DNA of 43,355 nt from Flavonifractor plautii ATCC 29863 (lineage in GTDB: Bacteria; Bacillota; Clostridia; Oscillospirales; Oscillospiraceae), in NCBI RefSeq assembly GCF_000239295.1, contig NZ_JH417736.1, forward strand, positions 1-43,355. Reading direction: 5' to 3'. Below the pieces are notes generated by a model, which worked only from the letters and a program-made list of their open reading frames with translations, was not told where the DNA came from and searched no databases. Shown here piece after piece: positions 17,175 to 24,863 of the stretch (its first letter is position 1; each line of letters begins with the position of its first letter). Made by a program: the position numbers and the translations under genes.

Positions 17175-18290
17175 TCAGCGCAGGGACGCAAAGAGGGACG
17201 CGATGTCCTCCCTTGTGGCCTTGCAGATGTCGTTTGCCATGTTGCCCGACGCGGCGGCGTTGGCCGCCAGCTCGTCGAGGGCCTCCTGCGTATCGGGCAC
17301 GCCCATGGCGGTCAGGGTGGTGCGCATGCCGGTGAGCTCCTTCAGCTCGGCCAACCGGTCGGCGGCCGCGTTGGCGTCGGCGAAGCCCATCATGCGGCTG
17401 AGGGTGTGGAGCAGCGGGCGCACCGCTGCGTCCTTCCGGAACCAGGCATCCAGGGTGAGGGCGCAGGCCTCGCCGTGGGGGATATGGTACTTGGCGGTCA
17501 GCAGGTAGGAGCAGGCGTGGCTGCCGGTGGTGCCCGTATTGCTGAAGGCATAACCGGCGATGGTGCTGGCCATGGCCATCCGCTCCCGCGCCACGGCGTC
17601 GGAGCCGTCCCGGAAGGCGGCCTCCAGGTTCTCAAAGGCCAGCTTGGCGGCCCGGACGGCCAGGCCGTCGGACACCGGGTTGGCCCGGACCGAGCACATG
17701 GCGTCCAGGCTGTGGGCGATCACGTCCAGGCCGGTGGAGGCGGTGACGGCGGGGGGCACGGTGTAGGTCAGCACCGGGTCCACCAGGGCCAGCCGGGGGA
17801 ACATGGGGCTGCCGAAGATGGCGATTTTGGCGTTGGCGGCGTGGTCGGAGAGCACCGCGCCCCAGCCCACCTCGCTGCCGGTTCCGGCGGTGGTTGGCAC
17901 GGCAATGAGGGGCAGCGCATCGGTGACGGGCCTCCCCCGCAGTAGCTCCAGGCCGGTGCAGTCCATGGCGGCCGCAGCCGCCGCGGCCTTGGCGCAGTCC
18001 ATGGCGGAGCCGCCGCCCAGGCCGATGATGGCCCGGGCCCCCAGCTCCCTGGCCCGCCGGGCACAGGCGTCCACGTTGTCACAGGTGGGATTGGGCTCCA
18101 CCTCAGAGATGATGTCCAGCACGCGGCCGCCCGCGCACTCATTCAGCCGCGCGGCCACGCCGCTGCGGTGGGTGAAGGGATCGGAGACGATCAGCGCCCG
18201 GTCCAGCCCCCGCTCGGCCATAAGCTGTCCCAGCTCATCCAGCTTCCCGGTGCCGAAGACCACTTCCACCGGGTTGTAATACTTCCACAT
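17175..18290 (-). CDS. Iron-containing alcohol dehydrogenase
   Basis: A 371-residue group III (iron-containing) alcohol dehydrogenase, the usual length. The NAD-binding GLGGGSAMDCAKA motif is near residue 92 and VPTTAGTGSEVG near 131. The metal-binding region reads STGLDVIAHSLDAMCS, and the distal HIPHGEACAL follows. It probably interconverts an aldehyde and an alcohol; beside the HpcH aldolase, the aldehyde (glyceraldehyde, lactaldehyde or glycolaldehyde) released by that enzyme is the natural candidate. It is first in its operon, with AGGAGG 9 nt upstream and a 17-nt gap to the aldolase. The intergenic region upstream diverges toward the FAD oxidoreductase. Confidence 0.88.
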   Translation of the reverse strand: MWKYYNPVEVVFGTGKLDELGQLMAERGLDRALIVSDPFTHRSGVAARLNECAGGRVLDIISEVEPNPTCDNVDACARRARELGARAIIGLGGGSAMDCAKAAAAAAAMDCTGLELLRGRPVTDALPLIAVPTTAGTGSEVGWGAVLSDHAANAKIAIFGSPMFPRLALVDPVLTYTVPPAVTASTGLDVIAHSLDAMCSVRANPVSDGLAVRAAKLAFENLEAAFRDGSDAVARERMAMASTIAGYAFSNTGTTGSHACSYLLTAKYHIPHGEACALTLDAWFRKDAAVRPLLHTLSRMMGFADANAAADRLAELKELTGMRTTLTAMGVPDTQEALDELAANAAASGNMANDICKATREDIASLFASLR

Positions 18291-18395
18291 GGCAGCAATT
18301 CCTCCTTGCTTGTCGGTACGGCCTGACGGCCGTTATCTCGCCTCTGCATACCTCAAGTATAGCACGGCCCCCCACCCTGCCTAATGTGTCGCGGT

Positions 18396-18502
18396 CACAA
18401 AGTTTTGTGCCAAAAGAATGACTGCGGCACTGATTTATACCAGTCCGCCGCAGCGGCTGCCTCCCTCCTTGTTCCAGCTCCATAGAAAAGCTTTGCAAAG
18501 CT
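18396..18502. promoter_or_regulatory. Two palindromes in the divergent control region
   Basis: In the 300-bp divergent region, CACAAAGTTTTGTG (18396-18409) is a 6-2-6 inverted repeat and AGCTTTGCAAAGCT (18489-18502) is a perfect 14-bp palindrome. Both are operator-like. A weak -10 (TATACT, minus strand at 18356-18361) faces the alcohol dehydrogenase gene. The CdaR-type regulator downstream is a possible binder, but nothing in the sequence proves it. Confidence 0.4.
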
Positions 18503-18596
18503 GTGTCAGCGGCACATTCCGCCCAGCAGTCAGATCTGTCATACTGGATATACAACATAGAGCGCCCCGACCGGCGCAGAACATGAGGTGAAGCAA

Positions 18597-19954
18597 TTGA
18601 AAGAATTTCGCCATACCGTTATCTACCACACCGACTGTGCGCTCCCGCTGTATGACGAGGTGGATGTCCTGGTCTGCGGCGGTGGGCCGGCCGGCATTGC
18701 GGCGGCCTCCATGGCCGCCCGGCAGGGGCGCTCCGTCCTTCTGGTGGAGCGGCTGGGTTTTCTGGGGGGCGCGGCAGTGGCCGGTGGTTCCGGCACGGTC
18801 TGCGGTACATTTCTGTGCAGTGACACGCCGGAAGCCGACGGCCCCCGCCAGACCGTCTTCGGCTTTACAGAGGAGTTTCTCCAGGCCATGCGCGCCCGGG
18901 GCGGCGTGACGCCCCCGCAGCTCTACGGCAAGACCTATCTCATCACCCACGATCCCCAGGTCTATAAAGAAGTGGCCGAGGAGCTGGTGCTGGGCGCAGG
19001 GGCGGGCATCCTCTATCATACCAATATTTTCGGCGTCATCAAGGAGGGGGATTTTTTTATGGGGTGGTAATTGATACCAAGAGCGGCCTGGCCCAGATCC
19101 GCGCCAAGGTGCTCATCGACGCCACCGGCGACGCAGATCTGATCTACCGGGCGGGGGGCGGCTACACCATGGGGGACAACGGCACCATCCAGAATCCCAC
19201 CGCCATGTTCCGCTTGGGCGGGGTGGACACGGCGCGCTTCTCCGACTACTGGGGGCCGGACACTATCAGTCCCGACTGTGTGACGGAGCTGCTCCACGAG
19301 GCCAACCGCCAGGGCTGGCATCTGCCCCGGGTCAAGGTCTGGGTCTTTCCTACTCCCCGGCCCGGTGAACTGCTGATGAACACTACCCTACTGACCGGCC
19401 GGGACGGCCGGGCGCTGAACGTATGCAACCCGGAGGACCACACTGAGGCGGAGATCGTCGGCCGCCGCCAGGTACAGGAATACGCCCGCTTCTTCCGGGA
19501 GCATATTCCCGGCTGTGAGCACAGCTTTATCAACGACTGCTCTCCCGAAGTGGGCGTCCGCCAAACCCGCAGCATCCGCGGCATTGCGCGGCTCACCAAT
19601 GACGACGTGGCCCATGCCCGCAAGCGCTCCGACGGCATCTGTCGCTGCCCCTGGCCCATTGAACTCCACGCCGGTAAAACGCCCTACCTGTTCTGGCTCA
19701 TCAACGATTACTACGAGGTTCCCTACGGCTCCCTGGTTCCGGAAACCGGCGAGCATCTGCTTGTGGCCGGGCGCAACCTGTGCGCCGAGCACCAGGCCCT
19801 GGCAAGCTGCCGGGTCACCGCCCAGTGCTTTGAATATGGACACGCTGCCGCGCTGGCGGCCGACCTGTCCATCCGGCGGGATCTGCCCCTGCGTGAGCTG
19901 TCCGGCGCTGAAATCCGCGCCCGTATGAACGAAAACGGCGCCCGCCTAGACTAA
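18597..19954 (+). pseudogene. FAD-dependent oxidoreductase, split by a frameshift
   Basis: The reading frame breaks at 19052-19058, a run of seven T. The first part (to 19070) has the FAD-binding VLVCGGGPAGIAAASMAAR motif, with E and R residues of the dinucleotide fold after it. The second part, open from 19064, continues with KVLIDATGDADLIYRAG and ends with a C-terminal FAD contact region (LLVAGRNLCAEHQAL). One extra T gives EGDFFYGVVIDTKS and a continuous protein of about 450 residues of the FAD_oxidored type, which oxidises small hydroxy or sugar-derived acids. The TTG at 18597 has GAGGTG 6 nt upstream; GTG at 18588 has none. A tandem T-tract allows polymerase or ribosomal slippage, so function is not excluded. 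Confidence 0.8.
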
Positions 19955-19960
19955 ACCTCT

Positions 19961-19996
19961 ATGTGAAAAGGCGCCCTTTCAGGCGCCTTTTCACAT
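19961..19996 (+). terminator. Terminator between the oxidoreductase and cdaR-type gene
   Basis: A 15-bp perfect stem (ATGTGAAAAGGCGCC / GGCGCCTTTTCACAT) with a 6-nt loop begins 6 nt after the oxidoreductase stop. The GGCGCC core is followed by TTTT, so it fits an intrinsic terminator. Confidence 0.8.
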
Positions 19997-20014
19997 GCCC
20001 GGATACCCAATCAG

Positions 20015-20043
20015 TTGTGCTTTCTGCCCAGCTATGGTACAAT
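20015..20043 (+). promoter_or_regulatory. Promoter of the CdaR-type regulator
   Basis: TTGTGC (20015-20020), a 17-bp spacer and TACAAT (20038-20043). The start would be near 20050, just ahead of the AGGGAGG ribosome site. The -35 is weak. Confidence 0.5.
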
Positions 20044-20069
20044 AAAGGGCAAAAAGGGAGGTGCCGCCC

Positions 20070-21221
20070 ATGATCAACCAGGCCTTTGCTGAGCAGTTTA
20101 TCCGACGCATCCGCTCCCAGACCGACTACAACATCAACATCATGAATGAGCACGGTATCATCATTGCGTCGTGCAGTGAAGAGCGTGTGGGCACCTTCCA
20201 CGCTACCGCCTTCCGCATGATCACCAACAACATCAGCATCAACGTCACCGAGGATCTGACCGAGGATCTCCCCGGCGTGACTTCGCCTGGGGTGAACCTG
20301 CTGCTGCGGGAGAACCTGATCCCGGTGGGCGTCATCGGCGTCTCCGGCGATCCATCCACCGTAATGTCCCTGGCCAAGCTCATCAAGCTGTCGTTTGAAT
20401 CGCTGTACGACTACGAACTCCAGCGTGAATTCCTCCCCACTGCCTCCACCGGCGCCATGAGCCATCTGGCCCGCCTTCTCTTTGTGGACCGCCCGGTCAA
20501 CATCATGCGCATCCGCTCCCAGGCCGCTGAACTGGGTATCACTGAGCACGTCAACCGCTATCCCCTTCTTATTGAGTATGTGGGGTGCGAGAGCTCCGAA
20601 CTGGTGCTTTCCCGCTTTGCCGAGGACTACCCGAATTCCCCCAGCCATTCTCCCAACGACCTGCTGTTCTGTATCGGCGGCAACCTGCTCCTGCTCTTCA
20701 AGCAGATTGACGAAACTACGGTGGCCACCTACCGCAACCAGATCCGCCTGTGTATCGAAGAAATCGATGCATGGTTTGAATCTCAGGTGCCCGGACAGAA
20801 AAGCCGCTATATCTGCGGCACGGTCCAGAACCGCTTTTCCTATTACGGCCGCATCTATGAGGATATCATGTGGCTGTACCGCTACCGCCAGAAGAAAGAG
20901 CTTAAGGTGTACTTTCTAGCCGACTACCTGACCGAATACATGATGAGCCAGATCTCCACCGAGACCATGGCCCCTCTGTTGGACATCTATGTACGCCTGA
21001 TCCGGGAGCATATGGATGAGTCCATCTTTCGTGAGACCATCGGTGCGCTGATCGAAACCAGTATGAACCTGAGCGAGGCGGCGGAGCTGCTCTATCTCCA
21101 CAAGAACACTGTGGCAGCCCGGGTCAAGAAAATCAAAGAGCTGCTGGGTATCAGCCCCCTGACCAGCATTCGGGACGCAATTTTCATGACTGCCATCTAC
21201 AATTACCTCAATATGGTTTAG
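20070..21221 (+). CDS. CdaR-family sugar diacid regulator
   Basis: A 383-residue transcription factor. The N-terminal 135 residues match the putative sugar diacid recognition domain (TDYNINIMNEHGIIIAS, then TSPGVNLLLRENLIPVGVIGVSG). The C-terminus has the PucR/CdaR helix-turn-helix (LSEAAELLYLHKNTVAARVK). Known members respond to glucarate, galactarate or glycerate. It has its own promoter and lies between terminators, so it is monocistronic. The surrounding operons all handle sugar acids, making it a candidate controller of the region 3 operon and perhaps the tct operon. AGGGAGG lies 8 nt before the ATG at 20070. Confidence 0.88.
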   Translation: MINQAFAEQFIRRIRSQTDYNINIMNEHGIIIASCSEERVGTFHATAFRMITNNISINVTEDLTEDLPGVTSPGVNLLLRENLIPVGVIGVSGDPSTVMSLAKLIKLSFESLYDYELQREFLPTASTGAMSHLARLLFVDRPVNIMRIRSQAAELGITEHVNRYPLLIEYVGCESSELVLSRFAEDYPNSPSHSPNDLLFCIGGNLLLLFKQIDETTVATYRNQIRLCIEEIDAWFESQVPGQKSRYICGTVQNRFSYYGRIYEDIMWLYRYRQKKELKVYFLADYLTEYMMSQISTETMAPLLDIYVRLIREHMDESIFRETIGALIETSMNLSEAAELLYLHKNTVAARVKKIKELLGISPLTSIRDAIFMTAIYNYLNMV

Positions 21222-21280
21222 CACATTGTTTCCAGTCGATGCCCGGCAGGGATATCCTCTCCAGGCACTCTGGCAGCGGG

Positions 21281-21328
21281 CAGCATAAAACCCGTCGGAA
21301 TCCAAGGATTCCGACGGGTTTTATGCTG
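21281..21328 (+). terminator. Strong bidirectional terminator after the CdaR-type gene
   Basis: A 23-bp perfect stem with a 2-nt AA loop, 59 nt after the stop. GC-rich in the middle with AAAA/TTTT near the base. Its tip (GGAATCCAAGGATTCC) resembles the terminator tip at 6456-6489. The rest of 21222-21451 shows nothing I recognise. Confidence 0.85.
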
Positions 21329-21451
21329 CAGAGAGGAGATTTAAACCTTGGGTCTTCGAACCATGCGGGGCCGCCGGCGGATGCAGCCGATCCTATCAGA
21401 GCCTTTTTTACAATGTAGACTTGCCCTGCCGTATATATCAAGTAACATAAA

Positions 21452-21748
21452 TCACAGCTCCTCTGGCTTGAGGTGCACGTTAATCTGGATTCTGCGGTTC
21501 AGCATACGGATTATCCCCTCCTCACATGACTTATTGAGCGGTTTGGACACGGTGATGCGCGAACTTCTGATGATGATACTCACGTCGTTTTGAGTGTACT
21601 GTATCTGCTGGTTGTACCACCGGCCGTCCACCAGTTGGGAGCGGTCGGCAGCCATCCGGAACAGCTTTAGCAGCCGCTCCTTATATGCGCTAAAGGTAAT
21701 GCTTTTAAACCCGTGGCGCATGATGAGCATCTTTTTTGCGTTATCCAT
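21452..21748 (-). CDS. Hypothetical protein, possibly a gene remnant
   Basis: An open frame of 98 codons with coding-like codon choice (RMAADRSQLVDGRWYNQQ, VSKPLNKSCEEGIIRML) but lower GC than its neighbours. It has no clear ribosome site at ATG 21748 or at the in-frame ATG 18 nt downstream, and I recognise no domain. Charged, no membrane segment, no signal peptide. It lies alone between two terminators. It may be a real small gene or the tail of a decayed one. Confidence 0.35.
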   Translation of the reverse strand: MDNAKKMLIMRHGFKSITFSAYKERLLKLFRMAADRSQLVDGRWYNQQIQYTQNDVSIIIRSSRITVSKPLNKSCEEGIIRMLNRRIQINVHLKPEEL

Positions 21749-21921
21749 AATACCGCATCTCAAAACAGCGCAGACTCATCCATCGCCGCCGAAATGTGTT
21801 GTGATCCAGCTTATAGAGTGTCTTCTGTATGTCCGCCTTTGATATGACAGTACTTGGTTCGTGCAATAAATTGACCGCTTCCCCAGCTGGGGGTATTCCC
21901 TTTTTGTCACGGGATAGAAAG

Positions 21922-21953
21922 GGGCCGCCGGTTCTTTGAAACACCGGCGGCCC
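21922..21953 (-). terminator. Terminator of the BKACE/DASS operon
   Basis: An 11-bp stem (GGGCCGCCGGT / ACCGGCGGCCC) with a 10-nt loop lies 71 nt after the transporter stop; the minus strand continues with CCTTTCTATCCC. Confidence 0.75.
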
Positions 21954-22023
21954 TGTTGAAGGGTTGCTTTCAATCCGGGGACTACATTCCAGCTTATGTC
22001 TTCAGAGCACAGATGACAGAGGC

Positions 22024-23493
22024 TCAGCTCCCAGTCAGCGCGCAGCCGATGGGATATCCTACGAATCCAATGATCAGAGATGTAATTACAATCATGATAA
22101 TGCCGAACAGATATATCTGGTTGCGGCTGCTGTACTCGTGTCCGTGGAGCATGGCAATGGTGGCGAAGGAGGAGGGCAGCAAATAGGCGCATGAGCCGCA
22201 CATCGTTGTCACCAGGGCAATGCCCACCGCGCTGATGGCTCCGCCGCTGCTGGCTGCCAGAGCCACACCCACCGCTGTCATTACCGTGATAGTGGACACA
22301 TTGGAAGCAAAGTTGGTCATCAGGACGGAGACAGTGGCGATGACAAACATCACCACCACAGGCGCCACGCTTTGGGTGAGGGGGGTAATATTCTGCTGAA
22401 TGGCGGCCACGATTCCGGTGGAATCGGCGCTCATGGCGCTGCCCAGGTAGACACCGATGCTGATGAAAATCAGGATGCCCCAGTTGATGCTCTGGTTGAC
22501 CACAGTCCTGACGTCCAGCAGGGGCTTGCCGTCAATGTGGACCACCGCCATTACCACCACGGATAGGATCGCCCAGAAGGTAATGCCGAAGCTGTTGAAA
22601 GCATTGACCCAAGCGGTGTCGCTGAACATCTTAAGCACTCCGGGCAGAATCCACATGATAACGGTCACAAAGAACACCACTGCAGTGGTACCCTCCCGCA
22701 GCGTCATGGGGCCCTGCTTTTTGACGACGTTCTCAATCTTGAAGTCCTTGAATTTGGACATATCCGGACGGGTCAGCAGGCGCACCGCGACGCACAGCAG
22801 AACGAACAGGATCAGGCCCGTGGGCACGCCGAAGGCCAGATAGCTGAACAGACTCAGGCTCTCCCCTGTGGCCCCCTCATAAATGCCGATGCCCAGAATG
22901 GCCAAGGAGTGGGAGATGGGGGTCATGGCTCCGCCGATGTTGACGCCGAACACTGTGAGGATGTTGGCCACATGGGGATAGGCATCCCGACTGGTGTAGC
23001 CCAGCTCTTTGTAGATGCGGGAGACAAACGCCAGCATAAAGGCGGTGGCGGGCACCTGATCCATAAAGCACCCCAGGAGCATGCCGAGCACACCCAGGGA
23101 AATGGTAAAGATCCAGGGGCTTTTGCTGACCAGCTTGATGCTCATAAATTTGGCTACCAGCCGGTCGGTAAAACCGGACTCGTTGAGGGCATGGGTCATG
23201 ATAAAGCTCATCAGCACAAAATAGATGATCCAGTTGCCGATGGAGCCCGCGATGGCTTCATTGACGGTGCATACGCCGCTCTGTCCCAGCAGCACGATGG
23301 CCAGCATAGCCGGCCACACCGTATCCACAATGGACAGCATCAGGATAACGCCGATGAAGATACCGATGACCCGCATACCGACGGCGGTCAGGGGCGCCAC
23401 CGGCGGAGCCACCCAGAAGGCGGCGATGACCGCCAGGCAGACCAGAATTTTGATCAACAGGGAGGCCGGCATATAGAATTTCTGTTTTTCCAT
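22024..23493 (-). CDS. SLC13/DASS-family anion transporter
   Basis: A 489-residue membrane protein with about a dozen hydrophobic segments, resembling the divalent anion:Na+ symporter (DASS/SLC13) group. Family features are a GVNIGGAMTPISHSLAI stretch in the first repeat and NFASNVSTITVMTAVG in the second, the paired Asn-containing loops that bind sodium and carboxylate. It would import a di- or monocarboxylate across the cytoplasmic membrane. It follows the BKACE gene by 28 nt in the same unit, so its cargo is probably the beta-keto acid or its precursor. A second, unrelated-looking SLC13-type permease is encoded in the divergent unit. Confidence 0.87.
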   Translation of the reverse strand: MEKQKFYMPASLLIKILVCLAVIAAFWVAPPVAPLTAVGMRVIGIFIGVILMLSIVDTVWPAMLAIVLLGQSGVCTVNEAIAGSIGNWIIYFVLMSFIMTHALNESGFTDRLVAKFMSIKLVSKSPWIFTISLGVLGMLLGCFMDQVPATAFMLAFVSRIYKELGYTSRDAYPHVANILTVFGVNIGGAMTPISHSLAILGIGIYEGATGESLSLFSYLAFGVPTGLILFVLLCVAVRLLTRPDMSKFKDFKIENVVKKQGPMTLREGTTAVVFFVTVIMWILPGVLKMFSDTAWVNAFNSFGITFWAILSVVVMAVVHIDGKPLLDVRTVVNQSINWGILIFISIGVYLGSAMSADSTGIVAAIQQNITPLTQSVAPVVVMFVIATVSVLMTNFASNVSTITVMTAVGVALAASSGGAISAVGIALVTTMCGSCAYLLPSSFATIAMLHGHEYSSRNQIYLFGIIMIVITSLIIGFVGYPIGCALTGS

Positions 23494-23521
23494 TCGTCTC
23501 TTCCTCTCCGTCAGATTGGGC

Positions 23522-24397
23522 TTACCGGCCGAGCTTCAGAATTTCGCGGGCCTCGTCGGGGGTGGCGACCTCCATGCCCAGCTCGCGGATGATGCGTACG
23601 GCCCGCTCCACCATTTGGGCGTTGCTCTTGAGCAGCTCTCCGGGGGCGTAGTAGATGTTGTCTTCCATACCCACCCGGGCCCCGCCGCCCTTGAGGACGG
23701 TCATCGCCATGCCGGGAACGTGATGTTTGGCACCGATGGAGATGGTGGAAAAGTTCACAAAGCGGTCCTTAGGCAGCTTCTTGATCATGAAGTCCAGGTT
23801 CTCCTCGGAGAAGGAGATGGAGCCCTGGCTGATGCGGTCCATACCCATGACAAAGGAGAGTGAGACGGGCTCCTCCAGCACGCCGGCTGGTACCAGTACA
23901 TTGAACACGTCCTCCACGCTCTCGGGGTTGAAGCACTCCAGCTCCGGCTTGATGCCCATGTCCCGCATTTTCCGGGCGTACTTGAGCAGGAAGGGGCGGT
24001 ACCACTCGTAGACAAAGGTACGGTCCCCCCAGCTCGTGCCGATCAGGGAGCAGTCCAGGGAGCACATCTCAGGCTTGACCAGGTTGGGGTCGTACAGCAG
24101 CCTCATGCCGTCCTCAGCGCAGGTTCCCTCCCGGTTTGCGGGGGCGGTAGAGTACTGAAGAATGGCATTACACCTGGCCCGGATGCCCGAGCCGATGGCG
24201 CTGTATACCTTGGGATCATTGGTGGACAAGCCCTCTTGATCCCGGGCGTGAATGTGGATAATGGCCGCACCTGCATTGTAGCAGTCGTACGCGGAGGCCG
24301 CAATCTCCTCCGGGGTCAGGGGGATATTGGGATTTGCCTCCTTGCCGTGGAACGCGCCCGTCTGGGCCACCGTGATAATCACTTTTCTCCTCGCCAT
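23522..24397 (-). CDS. Beta-keto acid cleavage enzyme (BKACE, Kce-like)
   Basis: A 291-residue BKACE (DUF849) protein. The zinc-binding HxH is in AAIIHIHARDQEG (His48 and His50), and the distal Glu is in GGGARVGMEDN near residue 238. The family condenses a beta-keto acid with acetyl-CoA to give acetoacetate and a new acyl-CoA; the founding member acts in lysine fermentation, others on different beta-keto acids. No lysine fermentation genes (kamA, kdd, kal) are here. The neighbouring CoA-transferase could recycle acetoacetate or acyl-CoA. It is first in its unit behind a sigma-54 promoter. The substrate is unknown. Confidence 0.92.
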   Translation of the reverse strand: MARRKVIITVAQTGAFHGKEANPNIPLTPEEIAASAYDCYNAGAAIIHIHARDQEGLSTNDPKVYSAIGSGIRARCNAILQYSTAPANREGTCAEDGMRLLYDPNLVKPEMCSLDCSLIGTSWGDRTFVYEWYRPFLLKYARKMRDMGIKPELECFNPESVEDVFNVLVPAGVLEEPVSLSFVMGMDRISQGSISFSEENLDFMIKKLPKDRFVNFSTISIGAKHHVPGMAMTVLKGGGARVGMEDNIYYAPGELLKSNAQMVERAVRIIRELGMEVATPDEAREILKLGR

Positions 24398-24487
24398 AAT
24401 ATCGCTCCTCTACACGTTCTCGTCATAGGATGACGTTCGTTTGCCCCGGCGTGAAGGGTAAAACCGCCGGAGACATTCTGTTCTTAA

Positions 24488-24503
24488 AGCAAACGCAGGG
24501 CCA
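24488..24503 (-). promoter_or_regulatory. Sigma-54 promoter of the BKACE/DASS unit
   Basis: The minus strand reads TGGCCCTGCGTTTGCT: TGGC-C and TTGCT with 10 nt between the GG and GC dinucleotides, one mismatch to TGGCAC-N5-TTGCW. The start would be near 24477, leaving an 80-nt leader that contains a CGTCAT-AGG-ATGACG hairpin (24421-24435). Confidence 0.7.
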
Positions 24504-24553
24504 ACTCCTCCATTCAGCATTTTTCGCCCCATTTTGCCTGTTTTTTGAGAAAA

Positions 24554-24706
24554 ATGCGTATTTAGCCGGGGCATCCTCCATCAAAAACATGCAATTATGC
24601 GCATTTTTAGGTTTCATATTGCGCAAAAGCGCCTATTCGTTGAGCTGCAACGAATAGGCGCTTTTGTGACGGGCACCGGGCGCAAAAAACAGGCATTTAT
24701 GCGCAA
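24554..24706. promoter_or_regulatory. Four (A/T)TGCG(C/T)A(A/T) boxes between divergent sigma-54 promoters
   Basis: Boxes lie at 24554-24561 (ATGCGTAT), 24597-24604 (ATGCGCAT), 24619-24626 (TTGCGCAA) and 24699-24706 (ATGCGCAA). Each is palindromic or nearly so. Centres are 43, 22 and 80 bp apart; the first three are roughly helically phased. All lie between the two -24/-12 promoters at enhancer distance from one or both. They are candidate sites for the activator encoded at 27851. Confidence 0.5.
24624..24666. repeat. 19-bp perfect inverted repeat, terminator-like
   Basis: Arms of 19 bp (CAAAAGCGCCTATTCGTTG at 24624-24642, complement at 24648-24666) with a 5-nt AGCTG loop. The AAAA and TTTT at the base resemble the bidirectional terminators elsewhere in the window, yet it lies upstream of both promoters with no gene feeding into it. 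Confidence 0.7.
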
Positions 24707-24784
24707 TGAGCGCCGCTGTATGCGGCAGCGGCCGGAGGGGCCGCCCCCTGTCTCCCGCACCGCTTATAATGGATTCTTCCATAT

Positions 24785-24800
24785 TGGCATGCCTCTTGCT
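24785..24800 (+). promoter_or_regulatory. Sigma-54 promoter of the CoA-transferase/permease/activator unit
   Basis: TGGCATGCCTCTTGCT, with 10 nt between the GG (24786-24787) and GC (24798-24799). One mismatch (T for C) to TGGCAC-N5-TTGCW. The start would be near 24811, 53 nt before the GTG start codon. Confidence 0.75.
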
Positions 24801-24816
24801 GATTCCATGGGCGAAG

Positions 24817-24837
24817 GCCCCGCTCGGTAAGCGGGGC
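24817..24837 (+). other. 5'-leader stem-loop of the CoA-transferase mRNA
   Basis: An 8-bp perfect GC stem (GCCCCGCT / AGCGGGGC) with a 5-nt loop begins about 6 nt after the predicted sigma-54 start and ends before the AAAGGA ribosome site. A position at the RNA 5' end suggests protection from decay. Confidence 0.45.
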
Positions 24838-24863
24838 GCGGAACACAGAAAGGATGATGTGAT

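Noticed and set aside
18396-18415. Minus-strand TGGCACAAAACTTTGT as a sigma-54 promoter for the alcohol dehydrogenase operon
   Set aside because: The -24 half is good but the required GC at -12 is TG here, and it lies within a palindrome that explains it better.
21340-21370. GGTTCGAA on the minus strand, like a tRNA T-loop
   Set aside because: The flanking five bases do not pair as a T-stem and no acceptor or anticodon arm can be built.
24430-24657. A 75-codon plus-strand open frame in the divergent sigma-54 region
   Set aside because: No ribosome site or coding pattern, and it runs through a promoter and the inverted repeat.
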